Below are positions 46,183 to 49,635 of a DNA stretch of 49,635 nucleotides, piece after piece; position 1 is the first letter of the stretch, and each line of letters opens with the position of its first letter. This stretch comes from Deltaproteobacteria bacterium RIFOXYA12_FULL_61_11. Its GTDB lineage: Bacteria; Bdellovibrionota_F; JAHFAK01; YA12-FULL-61-11. The translations under genes were made by a program, and so were the position numbers. The notes under the pieces were generated by a model. That model searched no databases and was not told the DNA's origin. It worked only from the letters and a program-made list of their open reading frames with translations. The DNA lies in the NCBI GenBank assembly GCA_001799195.1, contig MGSU01000091.1:1-49635 (forward strand), given 5' to 3'.

Positions 46183-46193
46183 TTTCTCTCCGT

Positions 46194-47495
46194 TTATTGT
46201 TGAAATAATGCTTCAGTAAATTCTGAGGCATTGAAAGGTCTCAGGTCATCCATTCGTTCCCCAATCCCTATGTATTTAACCGGTATACCAAGCTCATCGA
46301 CAATCCCAATGATGATACCACCTTTAGCAGTTCCATCGAGTTTTGTTAACACAATGTCAGTGACTCTAGTAGCTGATCTGAACTCTTTCGCCTGAACAAT
46401 GGCGTTTTGCCCGGTTGTTGCATCTAGTACTAAAAGAACTTCATGCGGTGATCCAGGTAGAACCTTCTCGCTTGTTCGTTGCATCTTGCTCAGCTCTTCC
46501 ATAAGGTTCTTCTTTGTATGCAATCGCCCCGCAGTGTCGATAATTAGTACATCATATGCATTATTCTTCGCGTTGTTCACGGCTTCGAATAAGACAGAAG
46601 AAGGATCAGCACCTTCATGCTGTTTAACAAGCTCAACACCGACAACTTCGCACCAACGTTCTAATTGTTCAATAGCTGCCGCCCTATATGTATCCGCTGC
46701 CGCAACTAAGACCTTTCGTCCTTGATTAAGATGTAATTTTGCTAATTTTGCGATTGTTGTCGTTTTACCCGCTCCATTAACCCCTACCATAAGAATTACC
46801 TGGGGCTTCTCAATTAATTCATAGGTGGATTTCTTCGACGATAGTATTTCACAAATCTGTTGCACAAGGAGTTCACTGATGGTCTCAACCCGATCATGTC
46901 TATCAATGTGTGCATTTATTTTCTCGAGGAGTTTGTGGGTAGTACGAACCCCAAGATCTGCTGTTATTAGTGTCTCTTCTAGCTCCTCAATCATTTGATG
47001 GTCTACCGTTGTTTTTCCCTTCAGTAGAGCTTCTATTCGCTTTATAAAACCTCGTCGGGTTGCTTCTAACCCTTGGCGTAGTCGTTGAATGTAATTGTAT
47101 TCTTCTTTGTTCTCTCTGTTCAGATCAGGAGGGCCATGTTCTTGCTCTGTTCTCTCGTCTTCGCTTTCCTCATCTTCTCGTGCTCCCTGTTCTTCAACGT
47201 CTTCCCGATGACTTGCAAGTTCCTCCAGGTCCACTGCTTTCTGTATTTCTGGACTCTGTTCTACTTTCAGTCCCTCGTCCACTCCAGTTTCGTCTTCCCG
47301 TTGTCTCCTTACATTACCTCGTCTTGACTCTTCTTGTTCTTGATCCTCTTCTTTATTTATTAGAATGAAAATAATAAGGATTAAGCAGAAAAGAACAGTG
47401 TAAATGAGGGAGAATAGGAGAAATTGGTCATCCATAACCATAGATTCCCACCTCTCGTAACCAAGATAGTTTGCTATGGATTCAAGTATATTCAT
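46194..47495 (-). CDS. ftsY: Signal recognition particle receptor FtsY
   Basis: 433 residues. It begins with a true membrane span (FLLFSLIYTVLFCLILIIFILI), followed by a highly acidic, Glu/Arg-rich A domain (to about residue 130), then the NG GTPase: P-loop GVNGAGKTTTIAKLA, VAAADTYRAAAIEQL, IDTAGRLHTKKNLM, LTKLDGTAKGG and GIGERMDDLRPFNA. It docks ribosome-SRP complexes at the membrane. An N-terminal span is less common than the amphipathic form of E. coli. It is first in the long operon. By eye this gene is more AT-rich than the rest of the window. Confidence 0.97.
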   Translation of the reverse strand: MNILESIANYLGYERWESMVMDDQFLLFSLIYTVLFCLILIIFILINKEEDQEQEESRRGNVRRQREDETGVDEGLKVEQSPEIQKAVDLEELASHREDVEEQGAREDEESEDERTEQEHGPPDLNRENKEEYNYIQRLRQGLEATRRGFIKRIEALLKGKTTVDHQMIEELEETLITADLGVRTTHKLLEKINAHIDRHDRVETISELLVQQICEILSSKKSTYELIEKPQVILMVGVNGAGKTTTIAKLAKLHLNQGRKVLVAAADTYRAAAIEQLERWCEVVGVELVKQHEGADPSSVLFEAVNNAKNNAYDVLIIDTAGRLHTKKNLMEELSKMQRTSEKVLPGSPHEVLLVLDATTGQNAIVQAKEFRSATRVTDIVLTKLDGTAKGGIIIGIVDELGIPVKYIGIGERMDDLRPFNASEFTEALFQQ

Positions 47496-47705
47496 GATGC
47501 TCTCTATCCTTGAGGCTCACTTTAGCCTTCGGTCGGTTGGGAAATCCCACCCAGAAACGTTTCGTTTGTAGTTGTCGGTGTAGAAAATGTCAACGAGAAA
47601 ACTAATAGTACAGTATACATTCAGAATCGATTTTCTTGCTATGAATTAGTTCCTGTTACATGATGGTGACTTTTCTTATGTTGTCACCCCTGATAAATCT
47701 CCTCG
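47496..47705. other. Spacer between the IS remnant and ftsY
   Basis: These 210 bp hold the ftsY promoter and a 6-bp inverted repeat, GGTGAC (47665-47670) / GTCACC (47683-47688), close to the IS5 remnant. The repeat may be part of the element's end, but no target duplication could be confirmed. Nothing else is seen. Confidence 0.35.
47565..47593 (-). promoter_or_regulatory. Sigma-70 promoter of the ftsY operon
   Basis: Minus strand: TTGACA (47593-47588), a 17-bp spacer, TACAAA (47570-47565). The -35 is perfect and the spacing ideal. Transcription would begin near 47558, giving a leader of about 60 nt before ftsY ATG 47495; the leader contains a small GTGGGA/TCCCA hairpin. Confidence 0.65.
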
Positions 47706-48335
47706 TCAAGCAGCGTACTCTTCACACACAATCGAAGGAACGGCTCGAAAGATGTGGAGGAGGATAGTAAAATACGGAAAAAGAAAAGTCCTCCCCCGGG
47801 AGAGAACGGCGAGGAGCTTATTGAGGTTGTACCCTGCTCCGCTGAGCAGGGCATTGACCCGATCGCCGGAGGAGTGGCGATAGAAGTTGCGATCCATGCG
47901 ATGATCGGTTTTCAGATGGCCGATGATGGGTTCGACGGCGGCCCGACGTTTCCACCAGCGACGTTCCCACGCTGAAGGCGCCTTCTTCCTGCGATCGACG
48001 ATGTGGACCTTCACCTCACCTTGGTATCCGGACCCGCGATAACCTAGATCGCAATACGCATGTTTGGGCGTCACCCCAGTCAACCGGCCGACCTGCTCAA
48101 GAGCTGCAGCCAAGGTGTGCCCATCATACGGGTTGTTGGGACACACCAAACTGCCCACACACCAATTGCCGACCGCGGTCGCCGCCACAGAAACATTGAC
48201 CCCGAACTCGTACTTCTTGCGTAAGCGCGTAATTATCCCCACCCCGAGCAACAAACTTTCGTGATTTTGGCTCTCCTGACCAAGCCGAGGGTGCGTCGAC
48301 GAGAAGACTTCATCGTATCCCGGTCCAACCGGCAT
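47706..48335 (-). pseudogene. IS5-family transposase, C-terminal remnant
   Basis: 209 residues are open, against more than 400 for an intact transposase of this type. KKYEFGVNVSVAATAVGNW, VCPNNPYDGHTLAAALEQV, HAYCDLGYRG, VHIVDRRKKAPS and WWKRRAAVEPIIGHLKTDHRMDRNFYRHSSGDRVNALL are the second half of an IS5-like DDE domain, including the final Glu (AVEPIIG). The first 37 residues do not match the family, and the first catalytic Asp is missing. The 5' part meets the IS66 remnant about 35 bp upstream, so one element probably truncated the other. Confidence 0.8.
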
Positions 48336-48369
48336 GCGTGGGAACGGACGAGGTACGGTGGATGGAGGA
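48336..48369. mobile_element. Junction of IS66 and IS5 remnants
   Basis: Only about 34 bp separate the stop of the IS66 transposase from the open frame of the IS5-family remnant on the same strand. An intact IS66 would have more sequence past tnpC, and an intact IS5 transposase would extend 5'. So this is a join between two damaged elements. No terminal inverted repeats were identified by eye. Confidence 0.5.
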
Positions 48370-49635
48370 TCAGAGGGTGAAGGCCTGGACGAGCGGTGTA
48401 TTGGCGGCGAAGGGCAGAAGCAGTTCGTAGTCCGCGAGGCTGGCGGCGTGGGGGAGTTTGGTGAAGAGGTAGACCAGGTAGCGGTAGGGATCGAGACCGT
48501 TCATCTTTGCGGTTTCGATCAGGGAGAAGAGGGCGGCCGAGGCGTCGGCCCCCTCGGGCACACCGGCGAAGAGCCAGTTGTTGCGGCCGATGACAAAGGG
48601 GCGGATGGCCCGTTCGACGGCATTGTTGTCGATTTCGACGTGCCCATTCTCGACGTAGCGGCTCAGCCGGGGCCACTGGTTGACGGTATAGCTGATCGCT
48701 TTGCCCAGGAGACTGGTCGGATCAACCTGCGGTTGGACCTCGTGGAGCAGGGCGCGCAAGCTCGTCAGGACCGGGACTGCTTCCGCTTGGCGGAGGGCTT
48801 TGCGCAGGTCCGGCGACAACGCTGCTTCGCGAGCCTTCTTCTCCACCGCGTACAGTTGCTGGAAGAGTTTGAGGAACTGTGCCGCCATGGTCGGTTTGCC
48901 CTTCTGTTTGCCGCTCTTATGTGCCAACTCGGCAAGGGCCACAAAGTTGCGCCGCGCGTGGGCCATACACCCATACAGGGTGAGGCCCGGAAGGGTCTCC
49001 AGCCGGTTGTAACCATCAAAGCCATCGCACTGGACCCCGCCGCGATAGCCTTGCAGGAACTCCACGGCCACGGTGCCCGAGCGAGTTGGCCGGTACTGGT
49101 AGAGCACGGCGCGCTGCTCGGGGACACCCCCGAGGAAGACCCACATGTACGAACGCTGCCGGGCGGTTCGCCCGGGTTCCTCCAGTACCTGGAGTACCGT
49201 TTCGTCCGCTCCGATCACCGGCCCCTCCAGGATCGCGTCCGCGAGTAGGTTGGGCAGCGGTTGCACCGCCTCACCCACCTTCATCGCCCAGGTGCATAAG
49301 GTCCGTCGCGTCACCTCAATCCCATGGCGGGCAAGGATCTTTTCCTGGCGGTAGAACGGCAGATGGTCACAGAACTTCCGGACCATCACGGAGGCCAGAA
49401 GGCCAGGGGTAGCGATCGACCGGGGGATGAGCTCCGGTTCCCGCGGTGCCATTTTCACCGCGGTGTCTTCGCTTCCCTCACAGCGAGGACACGCATACCC
49501 TTTGTGCCAATGAAGAGTGAGACAGAAATGGAGGTTAAGTTTATTGTAGAGGAGAGGGCGGGAAGGAGCACGAAGGATGAAGAAGCAAGAGAAGGAAGCA
49601 ACGAGAGCCGGGTCACCGGAGGGAGACCGGAGGTC
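48370..49635 (-). pseudogene. IS66-family transposase (TnpC), 5' end uncertain and touching window edge
   Basis: The track gives 362 residues from a GTG at 49458, but the frame stays open to base 49635. HKGYACPRCEGSED just upstream is the usual IS66 zinc-finger and confirms the longer reading. Landmarks: SIATPGLLASVMVRKFCDHLPFYRQE, GADETVLQVLEEPG (first Asp), CDGFDGYNRLE and CMAHARRNF, then VENGHVEIDNNAVERAIRPFVIGRNNWLFAG with the catalytic Glu, and an end resembling the IS66 C-terminal domain. Upstream of the zinc finger the translation (FFILRAPSRPLLYNKLNLHF) no longer resembles IS66, so the 5' end is either divergent or broken. Companion tnpA/tnpB are not in the window. The catalytic core looks complete. 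Confidence 0.8.

Overview
This window looks like chromosomal DNA from a Gram-negative, myxobacteria-like (Myxococcota / former Deltaproteobacteria) or closely allied uncultured bacterium. The evidence is an MglA-type GTPase, a FrzS-like pseudo-receiver protein, a PilZ protein, an rpsF-rpsR-DUF2232-rplI-dnaB ribosomal cluster, two or three secreted proteins ending in a MYXO-CTERM-like sorting tail (Cys, hydrophobic segment, Arg-rich end), two MlaE-type permeases and a Wzi-like outer-membrane protein. No 16S or tRNA gene was seen, so the phylum is an inference.

Layout. 1-2.9 kb: two related secreted Asp/Trp/Gly/Ser repeat proteins (the first runs off the left edge) and a secreted hypothetical protein. 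3.2-7.0 kb: a lipid-transport operon (TPR/cyclic-nucleotide-binding-like protein, two MlaE permeases, MlaF ATPase) without its MCE subunit. 7.3-8.1 kb: an inositol-1-phosphate cytidylyltransferase-like gene facing a ComEA-type HhH protein. 8.1-14.0 kb: a minus-strand group with ftsK, a degenerate metallophosphoesterase, a radical SAM/SPASM peptide maturase, a 28-residue ORF right behind it (candidate RiPP precursor), a 58-residue protein and the HhH protein. 14.2-21.6 kb: a TMTC-like membrane glycosyltransferase with TPRs, a small membrane protein, a histidine-kinase-like protein lacking key catalytic residues, an HDOD protein and a PpiD-like chaperone. 21.6-27.2 kb: housekeeping genes dnaB, rplI, DUF2232, rpsR, rpsF, groL and groS. 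27.5-34.3 kb: mglA, a secreted protein of eight 21-residue repeats, and a plus-strand accessory cluster (three small proteins of unknown role, a sensorless kinase, a stand-alone receiver, a large MYXO-CTERM-like protein). 34.3-47.6 kb: one long minus-strand transcription unit starting at a good sigma-70 promoter before ftsY: ftsY, kinase, short glmU, glmS, NtrC-type regulator, uxs, wzi-like, FrzS-like, zinc-ribbon protein, PilZ, membrane protein. Many of its junctions are 4-bp overlaps. 47.7-49.6 kb: remnants of an IS5-family and an IS66-family transposase.

How the genes may work together (inference). The long operon joins membrane-protein targeting, UDP-GlcNAc and UDP-xylose supply, an outer-membrane polysaccharide-type protein, a kinase/NtrC pair, c-di-GMP sensing (PilZ) and a FrzS-like scaffold. 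That mix fits regulated surface polysaccharide and motility or polarity, and the nearby mglA fits as well. The most novel candidate system is the radical SAM/SPASM maturase with its 28-residue ORF; the repeat-bearing secreted proteins come next.

Many ORF-track starts were moved inward to starts with a Shine-Dalgarno sequence. Several genes absent from the track (the left-edge repeat protein and the 28- and 32-residue ORFs) were found by reading the minus strand directly. Residue numbers are hand counts and approximate.
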